From Arthrobacter sp. FB24 (GTDB lineage Bacteria > Actinomycetota > Actinomycetes > Actinomycetales > Micrococcaceae), in the NCBI RefSeq assembly GCF_000196235.1, contig NC_008541.1:4216001-4280000 (forward strand): a stretch of DNA of 64,000 bases, in the 5' to 3' direction. The translations under genes and the position numbers were made by a program. The notes beneath the pieces were generated by a model. It searched no databases, was not told the DNA's origin, and worked only from the letters and a program-made list of their open reading frames with translations. Shown here piece by piece: positions 1 to 8,831 of this stretch (position 1 is the stretch's first letter; each line of letters opens with the position of its first letter).

Positions 1-634
1 GGTGCCCCGTCCGGGACTGCGTCCGCACGGACAGGCCGCCAAAAGCGTCCGAGCCCTGCCCCGCCACGGTTACACCGGCAGCCTTGACCTGGTAGGACAT
101 GGCACCCGACCCCTCAGCCTGGTCCCCCCAGCCGAATACCCGTGCGTCCGAGCCGGGAGCCGGGAAGGTTCGGGAGAGGCTGGCATATTGTCCGGGGTGC
201 GGGGCGGAGAGTTTGAGCAGGAGAACGTCGCCCGTCGTCGACGGGTACCGGGCAGCGACTTTCCGCACGGAACCGCCGACGCCCAGGTACGGGCTGCCAA
301 GACGGACTGACTGAAGTCGGGCAGAGTCGCAGTGTCGGGCAGTAATAACCCACTCCGCTGAAATCTGGCTGCCCGTGCAGCCCACCCTGGCACCCGCGGT
401 GTCGTAGGCGATTTGGGCGGCGAATGGGGCGTCGGACATGGCCGCAGCCTCGCCGCCGGCAATGTTCGTGTCCGCCGGACCCGGGTCCGGCGGACCCGAA
501 GCCAGGAAGGTGAGGGCTGGCGGATCGGGGACCGGCGAACCGAACGCCGGCGCCAGCGGCAGGGCAATGAGCAGCGCGACGGCGAAGATCACCCGCGGGG
601 TGCGGCGACCCTGGAACCTCAGGCGACAACGCAT
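1..634 (-). CDS. secreted trypsin-like (S1 family) serine protease, C-terminus cut by window edge
   Basis: This frame is open from an ATG at 632-634 to the left edge (211 codons, no stop). Residues 15-31 form a hydrophobic signal segment (VIFAVALLIALPLAPAF). The mature start INIAGGEAA-like region (NIAGGEAAAM, residues 57-66) resembles the activated N-terminus IxGGxx of chymotrypsin-fold enzymes. WVITARHCD (95-103) carries the catalytic His101 and its paired Cys102, and GDVLLLKL (135-142) carries the catalytic Asp136. The segment RVFGWGDQ follows as in S1 proteases. The catalytic serine lies beyond the window. The usual TAAHC motif reads TARHC here. It is transcribed divergently from the AhpD-like gene. 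The family is clear; its substrate cannot be told. Confidence 0.85.
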   Translation of the reverse strand, partial: MRCRLRFQGRRTPRVIFAVALLIALPLAPAFGSPVPDPPALTFLASGPPDPGPADTNIAGGEAAAMSDAPFAAQIAYDTAGARVGCTGSQISAEWVITARHCDSARLQSVRLGSPYLGVGGSVRKVAARYPSTTGDVLLLKLSAPHPGQYASLSRTFPAPGSDARVFGWGDQAEGSGAMSYQVKAAGVTVAGQGSDAFGGLSVRTQSRTGH

Positions 635-689
635 TTTCACATGGTAGGACTGCGGCCCGGGAAACGTTAGCCCCTTAGGCGGGCATGCA

Positions 690-720
690 GGAGGGCGGCT
701 CCCCCAAGGAACCGCCCTCC
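690..720. terminator. perfect 9-bp hairpin between divergent genes
   Basis: GGAGGGCGG (690-698) pairs with CCGCCCTCC (712-720) around a 13-nt loop, and GCATGC hexamers flank it at 685-690 area and 726-731. It lies between the start of the protease gene (minus) and the start of the AhpD-like gene (plus), so it would be in the 5' leader of one of them rather than at a gene end. There is no T-run. It may be an attenuator-like structure or simply a stable leader hairpin. Confidence 0.4.
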
Positions 721-897
721 GGCTGGCATGCGAGCCTGCGTATGACATGCGCACGGCCCGACACACAGGAACTTCTCTGGTGGACCGCCGCCCGCCGCGG
801 GGCGGACAGGCGGTCCGGTGAAAACACTACAGCGCTTCAATGGCCTTGTCACGACTGTGACAAAATCGGTCATGTCCTGATGGGTATTCTGGAAGCC

Positions 898-1407
898 ATG
901 GACCAGACTCATGATGCCGGCAACCCCACCACCCAGCACATCTTCATTGACAAGGAAAGCCCGGCGGTCTGGCGTGCGCTGAACGGACTCGGCCTGAAGG
1001 CACGGGAGGCGGCCGACGAAGCCGGCATCAGCAGGGCGCTGACGGAGCTGCTCAACGTCCGCATCTCGCAGATCAACGGCTGCGCCTACTGCCTGAACAT
1101 GCACGTTGCCGATGCGCTAAAGAAGGGCGAGACCACGCAGCGCCTCGCCGTGCTGTCCGCCTGGCGCGACACCGCTTTGTTCACTGAGAAGGAGCGCGCG
1201 GCCCTGGCATTGGCCGAGTCCATCACCACCCTGCCCGACGTCCACAGCCGTGAACGGGAGGACGCCTACGCGCGGCAGCACCTGAACACGGCCGAATATT
1301 CGGCGGTGAGCTGGCTGGTGATCACCATGAACGCGTTCAACCGCGTGTCCATCACCAGCCAGCACCCCGTGCGGCGCGATGCAAAGGCCGAATCCGAAAC
1401 GCGCTAG
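898..1407 (+). CDS. AhpD-like carboxymuconolactone decarboxylase family protein
   Basis: The 169-residue protein has the family hallmark C62-A-Y-C65-L-N-M-H69, the redox CxxC plus histidine of AhpD-type alkylhydroperoxidases. The surrounding segment (LLNVRISQINGCAYCLNMHV) is typical of the all-helical CMD/AhpD fold. ATG 898 was chosen because homology-like sequence begins just after it; upstream in-frame codons give a low-complexity, unconvincing extension. The likely role is thiol-dependent reduction of (hydro)peroxides in the cytoplasm. Its stop codon shares a CTAG with the stop of the convergent choline oxidase, an enzyme family that releases H2O2, so a protective role is possible but is inference. 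Confidence 0.85.
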   Translation: MDQTHDAGNPTTQHIFIDKESPAVWRALNGLGLKAREAADEAGISRALTELLNVRISQINGCAYCLNMHVADALKKGETTQRLAVLSAWRDTALFTEKERAALALAESITTLPDVHSREREDAYARQHLNTAEYSAVSWLVITMNAFNRVSITSQHPVRRDAKAESETR

Positions 1408-2987
1408 GAAGCCTGTGCCCGCGCGGCCTTCACCAGCTCCGCGCAGCGCTCCCCGATCATCATGGTGGTGATGTTCGGGTTCACCGTGGTCAGCTCCGGC
1501 ATCACCGAGGCATCCGCAACGCGCAGTCCGGACACGCCCTTGACCCGAAGTTCAGGATCCAGCGGGGACATCACGTCGTCCGACGCGCCCATCCGCACGG
1601 TTCCCGCCGGGTGGTAGACCGTGTTGTGGGTTTTGCGGATGTACTCCGTGATTTCCGCGTCGCTCTGAATGGCTTCGCCGGGATAGAGCTCCTTGCCCGC
1701 CCATTCGGCCATGGCCGGCTGCGCCACGATTTCCCGGGCCTTGCGGATGCCGGCAACCATCACGCGCATGTCGTGCGGGTCGGTGAAGTACCGCGGATCC
1801 ACCTTAGGCTTGTCCCGGTAGTCGCGGCTGCGGAGCCGGACCGTCCCGCGAGACCTGGCGTGCGTGACATTCGGCGTCAGGCAGAAGCCGTTGTCCGTCG
1901 TCGGAAAGCCCTGGCGGACAGTGTGCATGTCGAAGGGCACCGAGCCGTAGTGGAACATCAGGTCCGGCCGGTCCAGGCCTTCTTCTGTGGTGGTGAAGAT
2001 CCCGATTTCCCACCACTGGGTGGACGTCTCGGGCATGGGCTTCCTGGCTTCCCACTGGATGACGCCTTCCGGGTGGTCCTGAAGGTGTTCGCCGACCCCG
2101 GGGGAATCGGAGCGGACCGGGATGCCGAACTCTTCCAGCTGGGCGGCCGGACCGATCCCGGACAGCATCAGCAGCTTGGGCGAATCGATGGCCCCAGCGG
2201 ACAGGATCACCTCGGACCCGGCGGTCAGCGTGTGCGTCTTCCCGAAGGAATTGTCCACGACGTCGACGCCGGTACAGCGGTTGTCCGCCGTGAACTTCAG
2301 CTCACGGGCACGCAACCCGGTCAGCAGGGTGAAGTTCGGACGGTCCACCACGGGGTGGATGTAGGACACCGACGACGACGAGCGGGTGCCGTCCGCGCGG
2401 CGGTTGATCTGGAAGAAGTTGGCGCCGTTGATCACGGTTTCGCCGGAGTTGAAGCGGACCCGGGGAATCCCGGTTTCCTCGCAGGCGTCCAGCAGGGCGC
2501 GGCCGCACGGGTCTTCCGCCGGCACATTCATCAGGTGGACCGGGCCGCTGTCGCCGTGGTGCGGCGCTTCCGGTCCGGCGTCCTCGTTGGTTTCCAGGTG
2601 CTTGTACAGGCGGTAGGCCGTCTCGGCGTTCCAGCCGGTGGCGCCGAACTTCTGCTCCCACTCGTCGATGTCCTCGCGGGGCGCCCAGAAGGCGATGCAG
2701 GAGTTGTGGCTGGAGCAGCCGCCCATCACCTTGGCACGGGCGTGGCGCATGAAGGAGTTGCCGTTTTCCTGCTCCTCGACGGGATAGTCCCAGTCGTAGC
2801 CGGATTCCAGCAGTTCCATCCAGCGGTCCAGCTGGAGGATGGCGTCCACGCCGCGGTCGTCCGGGCCGGCTTCCACGAGCGCCACTTCCACCGAGGGGTC
2901 CTCGCTCAGCCGGGAGGCCGCCGCTGCGCCGGCGGACCCGCCGCCGATGACGATGTAGTCGAAGTCAGTCTTGTCCAATGCTGTCAT
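1404..2987 (-). CDS. codA: choline oxidase (GMC oxidoreductase)
   Basis: The 527-residue GMC-fold flavoenzyme has the dinucleotide-binding motif GGGSAG at 15-20. The segment VMGGCSSHNSC places His94 where choline oxidase of Arthrobacter globiformis (CodA, as recalled) attaches FAD covalently (His99). His459 in VYHPAGTVRMG and Asn503 in VNPN are spaced exactly like CodA catalytic His466 and Asn510. Long stretches (RWMELLESGYDWDYP, FMRHARAKVMGG, HYGSVPFDM) match remembered CodA sequence closely, so I prefer choline oxidase to choline dehydrogenase BetA. It would oxidise choline through betaine aldehyde to glycine betaine, using O2 and releasing H2O2. It is the last gene of a leftward operon with an aldehyde dehydrogenase and a BCCT transporter. 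Confidence 0.9.
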   Translation of the reverse strand: MTALDKTDFDYIVIGGGSAGAAAASRLSEDPSVEVALVEAGPDDRGVDAILQLDRWMELLESGYDWDYPVEEQENGNSFMRHARAKVMGGCSSHNSCIAFWAPREDIDEWEQKFGATGWNAETAYRLYKHLETNEDAGPEAPHHGDSGPVHLMNVPAEDPCGRALLDACEETGIPRVRFNSGETVINGANFFQINRRADGTRSSSSVSYIHPVVDRPNFTLLTGLRARELKFTADNRCTGVDVVDNSFGKTHTLTAGSEVILSAGAIDSPKLLMLSGIGPAAQLEEFGIPVRSDSPGVGEHLQDHPEGVIQWEARKPMPETSTQWWEIGIFTTTEEGLDRPDLMFHYGSVPFDMHTVRQGFPTTDNGFCLTPNVTHARSRGTVRLRSRDYRDKPKVDPRYFTDPHDMRVMVAGIRKAREIVAQPAMAEWAGKELYPGEAIQSDAEITEYIRKTHNTVYHPAGTVRMGASDDVMSPLDPELRVKGVSGLRVADASVMPELTTVNPNITTMMIGERCAELVKAARAQAS

Positions 2988-2991
2988 GCGC

Positions 2992-4515
2992 TTAGTTCCC
3001 CTCTGCGGTGACTGTGTTCCCGGCTGTGTTCCCGGCTGTGCCAGGGTCCGCGAACCAGCCCGTCACCTGCGGATCGATGTTGTGATAGACGTGCTTGGCT
3101 TCCTGGTATTCAGCCAGGCCCGTGGGTCCGAGTTCGCGCCCGACGCCGGACTGGCCGAAGCCGCCCCATTCCGCCTGCGGCAGGTAGGGGTGGAAATCGT
3201 TGATCCAGATGGTGCCGTGGCGCAGCTTGCGGGCCACGCGTTGGCTCTTGCCGGCATTCTGGCTCCAGACGGCGCCGGCCAGGCCGTAGTGGGTGTCATT
3301 GCCCAGCCGCACGGCTTCTTCTTCGGTGCTGAAGGTTTCCACGGTGACCACCGGACCGAAAGCCTCATCCTTCAGCACGGACATGCCGCTGGTGACCTGG
3401 TCCAGGACGGTGGGCAGGTAGTAGTAGCCCTTTTTGAGCTCGCCGTCGCCCCACGTACCGCCGCAGCGCAGGCGTGCACCCTCGGCGACGCCCTTGTCCA
3501 CGTAGGCGGTCACCTTGTCGCGGTGGGCTGCGGAGATCAGCGGCCCTGTCTCGGCGTCGGGATCGAAGGGGCCGCCCAGGCGGATCTGCTCCGCACGGCG
3601 GACCAGCTCGTCCACGAACCGTTCGGCAATGGATTCCTCGACAATCAGGCGCGAGCCGGCGGAGCAGACCTGGCCGGAGTGCACGAAGGCGGCGTTGAGC
3701 GCGTTGTCCAGGGCGGCGTCGAAGTCGGCGTCAGCGAAGATGATGTTGGGGTTCTTGCCGCCCAGCTCCAGCGCTACCTTCTTGACCGTGGCGGCGGCCG
3801 AAGCTGCGATGGTCTTGCCGGTTTCGAGCCCGCCCGTGAAGGAGACGAGGTCAACATCCGGGTTTCCGGAAAGCACTGAACCCACGGTTTTCCCGTCGCC
3901 CAGGACAAGGTTGGCGACCCCGCACGGCAGTCCCAGTTCTTCCAGGACCTGCATCATCAGGATGGCGGTGTGGGGCGTCAGTTCGCTCGGCTTGAGCACG
4001 AAGCTGCAGCCTGCCGCGAGCGCCGGGGCGATCTTCCAGGCGGCCTGCAGCAGCGGGTAGTTCCAGGGGGCGATCAGCGCACAGACGCCTACGGGTTCGT
4101 ATTCGATCCGGCTGACCACGGTGCTGCTGCCCGCGTCGACCAGCCGTCCGGAGTCCTGGCCCGCGATTTTGCCGAAGTACTCGAAGCAGTTGGCGATGTC
4201 GTCCATGTCGATTTCGCTCTCCACCAGGCGCTTGCCGGTGTCCAGCGTTTCGGCGCGGGCAAACTCGTCCTTGCGCTCCCGCAACCTCGCCGCGACGCGC
4301 AGCAGGAAGGACCCGCGTTCCAAGGCCGGGACACCTGCCCATTCGCCGCCGTCGAACGCCGCCCTGGCGGCTGCCACGGCGCGGACAGCGTCGTAGGCGT
4401 TGGCCTCGGAGACGACGCCGGCCAGTTCGCCGTCGGCCGGACAGCGGATCTCACGGGTGCCGCCGTCGGACGCTGCACTCCAGGTGCCGCCGATGAATAG
4501 CGTTGCGGTGGTCAT
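2992..4515 (-). CDS. betB: betaine-aldehyde dehydrogenase-like NAD(P)-dependent aldehyde dehydrogenase
   Basis: This 507-residue aldehyde dehydrogenase has the canonical residues Asn152 (PWNYP), the glycine-rich FTGGLETGK, the general base Glu250 (LELGGKNP) and the nucleophile Cys284 (GQVCSAG). In this operon it probably oxidises betaine aldehyde to glycine betaine. The start ATG at 4513-4515 has GGAGGC six bases upstream; a longer reading frame to 4551 lacks such a site. Its start overlaps the stop of the transporter gene (ATGA), showing translational coupling, and the choline oxidase follows 4 bases downstream. The C-terminal tail contains a small tandem duplication (AGNTAGNT). Confidence 0.88.
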   Translation of the reverse strand: MTTATLFIGGTWSAASDGGTREIRCPADGELAGVVSEANAYDAVRAVAAARAAFDGGEWAGVPALERGSFLLRVAARLRERKDEFARAETLDTGKRLVESEIDMDDIANCFEYFGKIAGQDSGRLVDAGSSTVVSRIEYEPVGVCALIAPWNYPLLQAAWKIAPALAAGCSFVLKPSELTPHTAILMMQVLEELGLPCGVANLVLGDGKTVGSVLSGNPDVDLVSFTGGLETGKTIAASAAATVKKVALELGGKNPNIIFADADFDAALDNALNAAFVHSGQVCSAGSRLIVEESIAERFVDELVRRAEQIRLGGPFDPDAETGPLISAAHRDKVTAYVDKGVAEGARLRCGGTWGDGELKKGYYYLPTVLDQVTSGMSVLKDEAFGPVVTVETFSTEEEAVRLGNDTHYGLAGAVWSQNAGKSQRVARKLRHGTIWINDFHPYLPQAEWGGFGQSGVGRELGPTGLAEYQEAKHVYHNIDPQVTGWFADPGTAGNTAGNTVTAEGN

Positions 4516-6677
4516 TTCGCTGCCTCCTGCGTTTCGAAGTCTGATTCCCAATTGTCTTTAGCCACCTGGTCTTCGACCAGGACGGTGTTGCCCGGCGCTG
4601 CACGGTTCAGGTGCAGGAATTCCAGGTGCTGTTCGTAGTGGTCCAGGACATCGGTGATGACCTGTTCCTTCGTGTAGCCCATGAGGTCGTAGCCGTGGCT
4701 GCCCTCGAGGGAGAACACTTCCATCCGGTAGTAGTGGTCGTCCGGGTCCGCCCGCCGGGTGGCGTAGGACGGCGTCTCGTACTGCACCGGGTAGATCTGG
4801 TATTTGAACGGCCGCTCCTCGCCCATGGCGAGCTGCAGGTCCGCACTGTCGATCCCGCAGGACTCCACCGTGGACACCGAAAGCACGGTCTCGGCGCCCT
4901 GGGCCTTCAGTTCCTCGCTGACCTCCCGGAGCGCCGGCACGGCCACGGTTTCGACGAACCGCGTGGTCTGCCGGCGGCCGGGATAGCTCATGGCCCGGGT
5001 GAGGCGCTGGCGCCAGCTGCGGCCGCCGCGCTGTTCGCCCGCACGGCCGGTGATGATGCCCGGCAGGCTGGCGCGGTAGCTGTCGTTGAGCGAGTTCTCC
5101 ACCCGCAGCGCCTTGTACAGCCCCAGCATGATGAAAACCAGGAGCAGGGACAGCGGCAGGCCCATGACAATTGTGGCGTTCTGCAGGGTGGCCACGCCGC
5201 CCACCATCAGCATGGCTAGCGTCAGCAGGCCGGTTGCCACCGCCCAGAACACGCGCATCCATTCCGGACCGTCGGCGTCCGCGTCCTTGAGGTGCGAGGT
5301 GAAGTTGGCCATCACCAGGGCTCCGGAGTCGGCGGAGGTCACGTAGAACAGCAGTCCCGTGAAGGTGGCGACGGCGGCCGTCACCGGAACGCCGGGGTAC
5401 TGGGACAGCAGGCTGTAGAAGCCGCGCTCCGGGTGGCTCATCGCGGCTTCGCCGAAGGCCGCGTTGCCGTTCATGATCAGGTCGATGCTGGAGTTCCCGA
5501 ACACGGAAATCCACAGCAGGATGAAGAGGAACGGGACGGTCATGGTGCCGAGCACGAACTGGCGGATGGTGCGGCCGCGGGAGATGCGGGCCAGGAACAG
5601 GCCGACGAACGGCGCCCAGGCGATCCACCAGGCCCAGAAGAACAGGGTCCAGGCATTCAGCCAGTCGGTGGGCCGGTCGTACGCGAAGGTGTCCAGGGTC
5701 ATGGCCGGGAAACGGCTCATGACGTCGCCGACGTTCTGCACGATGCCGTCCAGCAGGAAGCTGGTCTTGCCGGTCACCAGCACGAACAGCATCAGGGCCA
5801 CGGCCAGGATCACGTTGAGTTCGGACAGCCGCCGGATGCCCTTCTCGACGCCGGACACCACCGAGACAGTGGCCATCACCACGGACAGGGCGATCAGGCC
5901 GATCTGGACGGCGAGGTTCTCCGGGATGCCGAACATGAAGTTCAGGCCGTAGTTGAGCTGGACCACCCCAATGCCCAGCGAAGTGGCGATACCGAAGATG
6001 GTGCCGAGCAGGGCGGCGATGTCCACGGCATGCCCCAGCGGGCCCTCGATCTTCTTGCCGAAGATCGGGTACAGCGCGGAGCGGATGCTTAGCGGAAGAT
6101 TGTGGCGGTAGGCGAAGTAGCCCAGCGCCAACCCCATCAGCGCGTAGAGCGCCCAGCCGGTGATGCCGTAGTGGAACAGGGTCCAGACCAGGGCCTGCCG
6201 GGCGGCCTCAGCGGTACCTCCTTCGCCCTGCGGCGGGGCAAGGTACTGGCTGACCGGTTCGGACACGGAGAAGAACATCAGGTCGATCCCGATGCCGGCG
6301 GCGAACAGCATGGCGGCCCAGGTGAACATGCCGAACTGGGGCTTGGAATGGTCCGGTCCGAGCTTGGTCTTGCCCACCCGTGACAGCGCGGCCACGAGGA
6401 CGAAAACCACCACGGCCGTGACAATCAGGAAGTAGTACCAGCCCATGTTGGTGGACACCCAGCCCACCATGGACCCGATGACGGCCTCGGCGTTGTCCTT
6501 GGCGAGCATGGCCCAGAGCGCGATGCCCACCACGCCCGCAGCCGAGCCGAAAAAGACGGTCTTGTTGACCCGCGTGGTGCGTTCCGGCGCGGCGTCCTGC
6601 GACGGTGACTGGTTTGGTGGTGAGGGTGCGCCAGCGGCCGGCGCTGCGCCGGGGCGCGCTGAGGAGTTGTGGCTCAT
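4512..6677 (-). CDS. betT: BCCT-family choline/betaine transporter
   Basis: The 721-residue protein has about twelve hydrophobic segments of the betaine-choline-carnitine transporter fold, including the segment GWALYALMGLALGYFAYRHN, the following GKKIEGPLG, and the tryptophan-rich FFWAWWIAWAPF signature of transmembrane helix 8. A roughly 170-residue cytoplasmic C-terminal domain follows, as in osmotically tuned BetT-type carriers. It would import choline (or betaine) by ion symport for the downstream oxidation genes. The start is uncertain: ATG 6675-6677 has only a short GGGA upstream, and ATG 6684-6686 is an alternative. It leads the operon betT-betB-codA. Confidence 0.88.
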   Translation of the reverse strand: MSHNSSARPGAAPAAGAPSPPNQSPSQDAAPERTTRVNKTVFFGSAAGVVGIALWAMLAKDNAEAVIGSMVGWVSTNMGWYYFLIVTAVVVFVLVAALSRVGKTKLGPDHSKPQFGMFTWAAMLFAAGIGIDLMFFSVSEPVSQYLAPPQGEGGTAEAARQALVWTLFHYGITGWALYALMGLALGYFAYRHNLPLSIRSALYPIFGKKIEGPLGHAVDIAALLGTIFGIATSLGIGVVQLNYGLNFMFGIPENLAVQIGLIALSVVMATVSVVSGVEKGIRRLSELNVILAVALMLFVLVTGKTSFLLDGIVQNVGDVMSRFPAMTLDTFAYDRPTDWLNAWTLFFWAWWIAWAPFVGLFLARISRGRTIRQFVLGTMTVPFLFILLWISVFGNSSIDLIMNGNAAFGEAAMSHPERGFYSLLSQYPGVPVTAAVATFTGLLFYVTSADSGALVMANFTSHLKDADADGPEWMRVFWAVATGLLTLAMLMVGGVATLQNATIVMGLPLSLLLVFIMLGLYKALRVENSLNDSYRASLPGIITGRAGEQRGGRSWRQRLTRAMSYPGRRQTTRFVETVAVPALREVSEELKAQGAETVLSVSTVESCGIDSADLQLAMGEERPFKYQIYPVQYETPSYATRRADPDDHYYRMEVFSLEGSHGYDLMGYTKEQVITDVLDHYEQHLEFLHLNRAAPGNTVLVEDQVAKDNWESDFETQEAAK

Positions 6678-6838
6678 TGGTCCCATTTCAGTTTTTGAGG
6701 CTGCGGTCCAGACGCCGGGTCTCCCGGCCGCGCTGTGGCGCACGGAGGCGGGGGCCAGGGGTCGTATTGAGTCTGGCTTGGCTTTCGACGGTACCAACGC
6801 GGTCCGGCGGACCCCCAAGTTTTATGAGACTACTCACG

Positions 6839-6874
6839 CGTTTGGTGCCGTTTGCGGCCGTTTGTGGGAGTTTG
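6839..6874. promoter_or_regulatory. 10-bp-phased direct repeats upstream of choline operon
   Basis: CGTTTG occurs at 6839-6844, 6849-6854 and 6859-6864, exactly 10 bases apart, with a fourth GTTTG at 6870-6874. On the strand of the choline operon the unit reads CAAACG(GC). One-turn spacing puts all copies on one face of the helix, as at binding arrays of oligomeric regulators. The array sits between the modC stop codon and the BCCT gene, about 160-200 bases upstream of the BCCT start, so control of the choline operon is the simplest guess. No regulator gene is adjacent. Confidence 0.4.
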
Positions 6875-7951
6875 CTACGCCGGGTAGACGGCTACCGCTG
6901 CCGCCTTGATCACGAAGTAGACGGTCATTCCCGGCGCCAGTCCCAGGTCTGCGGAGGCGGCCGGCGTGATATCGGCCGACATCCCGCCGGCGCGCACCCG
7001 GATCTGGTCCCCGTGCTGCTCCAGGTCGGTGACAGCGACGGCGAACGAGTTCCGCGGACTGCCGTGCGCGTCCGTCAGGAACACGGAAACGGCCGACGGC
7101 GGGAAGGCCGCCACGCCGGGCTGACCGGCGGGACCGGCGGGCCAGGCATCGTCCGGGAGGGCTTCCTCGTCCCGGTGACCGGCCACCTCCATGCCCTCCG
7201 CGGTCCGGAGCCCTGTGGCGGTAAGGGTCCCGGAAATGAGGTTGAGCCCGGCCAGCCCGGCGGCGAACCGGCTCCGGGGCCGCTGCAGGACCTGGCGGGT
7301 GGGCCCTTCCTCGGCGATCCTGCCCCCTTCGAGCACGATCACCCGGTCGGCCAGCATCAGGGCGTCCAGGACGTCGTGGGTGATGATGATGGCGCGGCGC
7401 CCGGCCAGGACCTTTTTCAGGAGCCTGCGGAGCAGCGGCGCGGCGTGGATGTCCAGGGCGGCCATGGGCTCGTCCAGCAGCAGTACTTCGGGGTTGGCCG
7501 CGAGCGCCCGGGCGACGGCCACGCGCTGGGCCTGGCCGCCGGAGAGCTCGGCGGGGCGGCGGGTTTCGAGGTCCGCCGCATCCACCGCGGCCAGCCATTT
7601 CCGGGCCGACTCCCGCGCCGCTTTCCTTGCCGTCCCGGCGCTGCGGGGCCCGAAGGCCACGTTTTCCAGGGCGCTGAGGTGCGGGAACAGCAGTGGTTCC
7701 TGCGCGAGCAGGGCCGTGCCGCGGTGGTGCGGTGCAGTCCAGGCGGTGGCGCCGCCGTCGAGGTTGAACAGCACTTTGCCGTCGATTTCGGCGCGGCCGG
7801 CATCCGGCCGCAGCAGCCCGGCGATGATGTTGAGGAGGGTCGATTTCCCGGCCCCGTTGGGGCCGAGAACCGCAACGGTTTCGCCCGGCGCGAGGCTCAG
7901 TCCGACGTCGAATCCGCGGGCACGCACGGTTGCCTGCAGGTGGAAGCTCAC
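6875..7951 (-). CDS. modC: molybdate ABC transporter ATP-binding protein
   Basis: The 358-residue ATPase has Walker [10 protein letters not shown] (30-38), the Q-loop region, the ABC signature LSGGQAQR near residue 137, Walker B LLLDEP near 155 and the H-loop histidine in IITHD. A C-terminal part of about 120 residues matches the size of the Mop/TOBE domain of ModC, and [10 protein letters not shown] is typical of its beginning. It energises molybdate uptake at the cytoplasmic membrane together with ModB. GTG start at 7949-7951 overlaps the modB stop (GTGA). It is the last gene of the mod operon. Confidence 0.9.
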   Translation of the reverse strand: MSFHLQATVRARGFDVGLSLAPGETVAVLGPNGAGKSTLLNIIAGLLRPDAGRAEIDGKVLFNLDGGATAWTAPHHRGTALLAQEPLLFPHLSALENVAFGPRSAGTARKAARESARKWLAAVDAADLETRRPAELSGGQAQRVAVARALAANPEVLLLDEPMAALDIHAAPLLRRLLKKVLAGRRAIIITHDVLDALMLADRVIVLEGGRIAEEGPTRQVLQRPRSRFAAGLAGLNLISGTLTATGLRTAEGMEVAGHRDEEALPDDAWPAGPAGQPGVAAFPPSAVSVFLTDAHGSPRNSFAVAVTDLEQHGDQIRVRAGGMSADITPAASADLGLAPGMTVYFVIKAAAVAVYPA

Positions 7952-8829
7952 CGGGCACCGCCCAGACTTCCATCGTCCGGCCGGCCGGTGTCCAGCCTGC
8001 CGGCGGTGCTGTCTGCCGGCGAACTGCGTTGGCTCTGCTGAGCCGGGCGCCGGTAAGTCAGTCCCACCACTGTCACGGCGACAGCCACCAGGACGAGCGA
8101 AAGCGCGACGGCGGCATCGGCGTCCGTCTCCCGCTGCAGGTAGATTTCCAGCGGCAGCGTCCGCGTCACCCCCTGCAGGCTCCCGGCGAAGGTGAGCGTC
8201 GCACCGAATTCGCCCAGGCTCCGGGCGAAGGACAACACGGCGCCGGACGCCAGGCCGGGCAACACCAGCGGCACGGTGACGCGGCGCAGCACTGTGGTGG
8301 GGCGGGCACCGAGTGTGGCCGCCACAGCCTCGTATCGTCCGCCGGCCGTGCGCAGTGCGCCTTCCAAACTCACCACCAGGAACGGCAACGCCACGAAGGT
8401 CTGCGCGAGCACCACCGCCGTCGTCGAAAACGCAATTTGGATCCCGGCAGCCTCAAGGCTGCGCCCCAGCAGGCCCTGGCGGCCGAAGGTGTACAGGAGC
8501 GCGATGCCGCCCACCACCGGCGGCAGCACCAGTGGCAGCAGCACGAAGGCGCGCAGCAGCCGCTGGCCCCGGAAGCTCGAGCGGGCCAGCACCAGGGCAA
8601 GCGGAACGCCGAAAACGATGCACAAGACGGTGCTCGCGGCCGAGGTCCGCAGGCTGAGCGCAAGGGCCGTCAGGGAGGATTCGGACGTGACCAGCGGGAT
8701 GAACTGGGGCCAGTTGACCCTGGCAGCCATCGCGGCCAGCGGCAGAAGAACGAACAGTCCGCCTGCCGCTGCGATGGCATAGATCCAGCGCGGGATGCCG
8801 TGGTAACCGCTCACGTTGGCTCGGTCCAT
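7948..8829 (-). CDS. modB: molybdate ABC transporter permease
   Basis: This 293-residue integral membrane protein has about six hydrophobic helices. The EAA-loop region reads [22 protein letters not shown] and is followed by [15 protein letters not shown] sequence ([16 protein letters not shown]), a strong signature of molybdate/tungstate permeases. ModB forms the channel through which molybdate passes from ModA to the cytoplasm. The gene begins at ATG 8827-8829, two bases after the modA stop, and ends overlapping the GTG start of modC, so the three are co-translated. Confidence 0.9.
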   Translation of the reverse strand: MDRANVSGYHGIPRWIYAIAAAGGLFVLLPLAAMAARVNWPQFIPLVTSESSLTALALSLRTSAASTVLCIVFGVPLALVLARSSFRGQRLLRAFVLLPLVLPPVVGGIALLYTFGRQGLLGRSLEAAGIQIAFSTTAVVLAQTFVALPFLVVSLEGALRTAGGRYEAVAATLGARPTTVLRRVTVPLVLPGLASGAVLSFARSLGEFGATLTFAGSLQGVTRTLPLEIYLQRETDADAAVALSLVLVAVAVTVVGLTYRRPAQQSQRSSPADSTAGRLDTGRPDDGSLGGAR

Positions 8830-8831
8830 CC

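Noticed and set aside
1404..2987. choline dehydrogenase BetA annotation
   Set aside because: Both enzymes are GMC family, but the covalent-FAD His context (CSSHNS) and the His459/Asn503 spacing fit choline oxidase better.
1611..3011. 466-codon plus-strand open frame opposite the choline oxidase gene
   Set aside because: It is the GC-driven shadow of codA on the other strand, with repeated Arg/Gly/Val composition and no recognisable motif; codA itself has complete catalytic residues.
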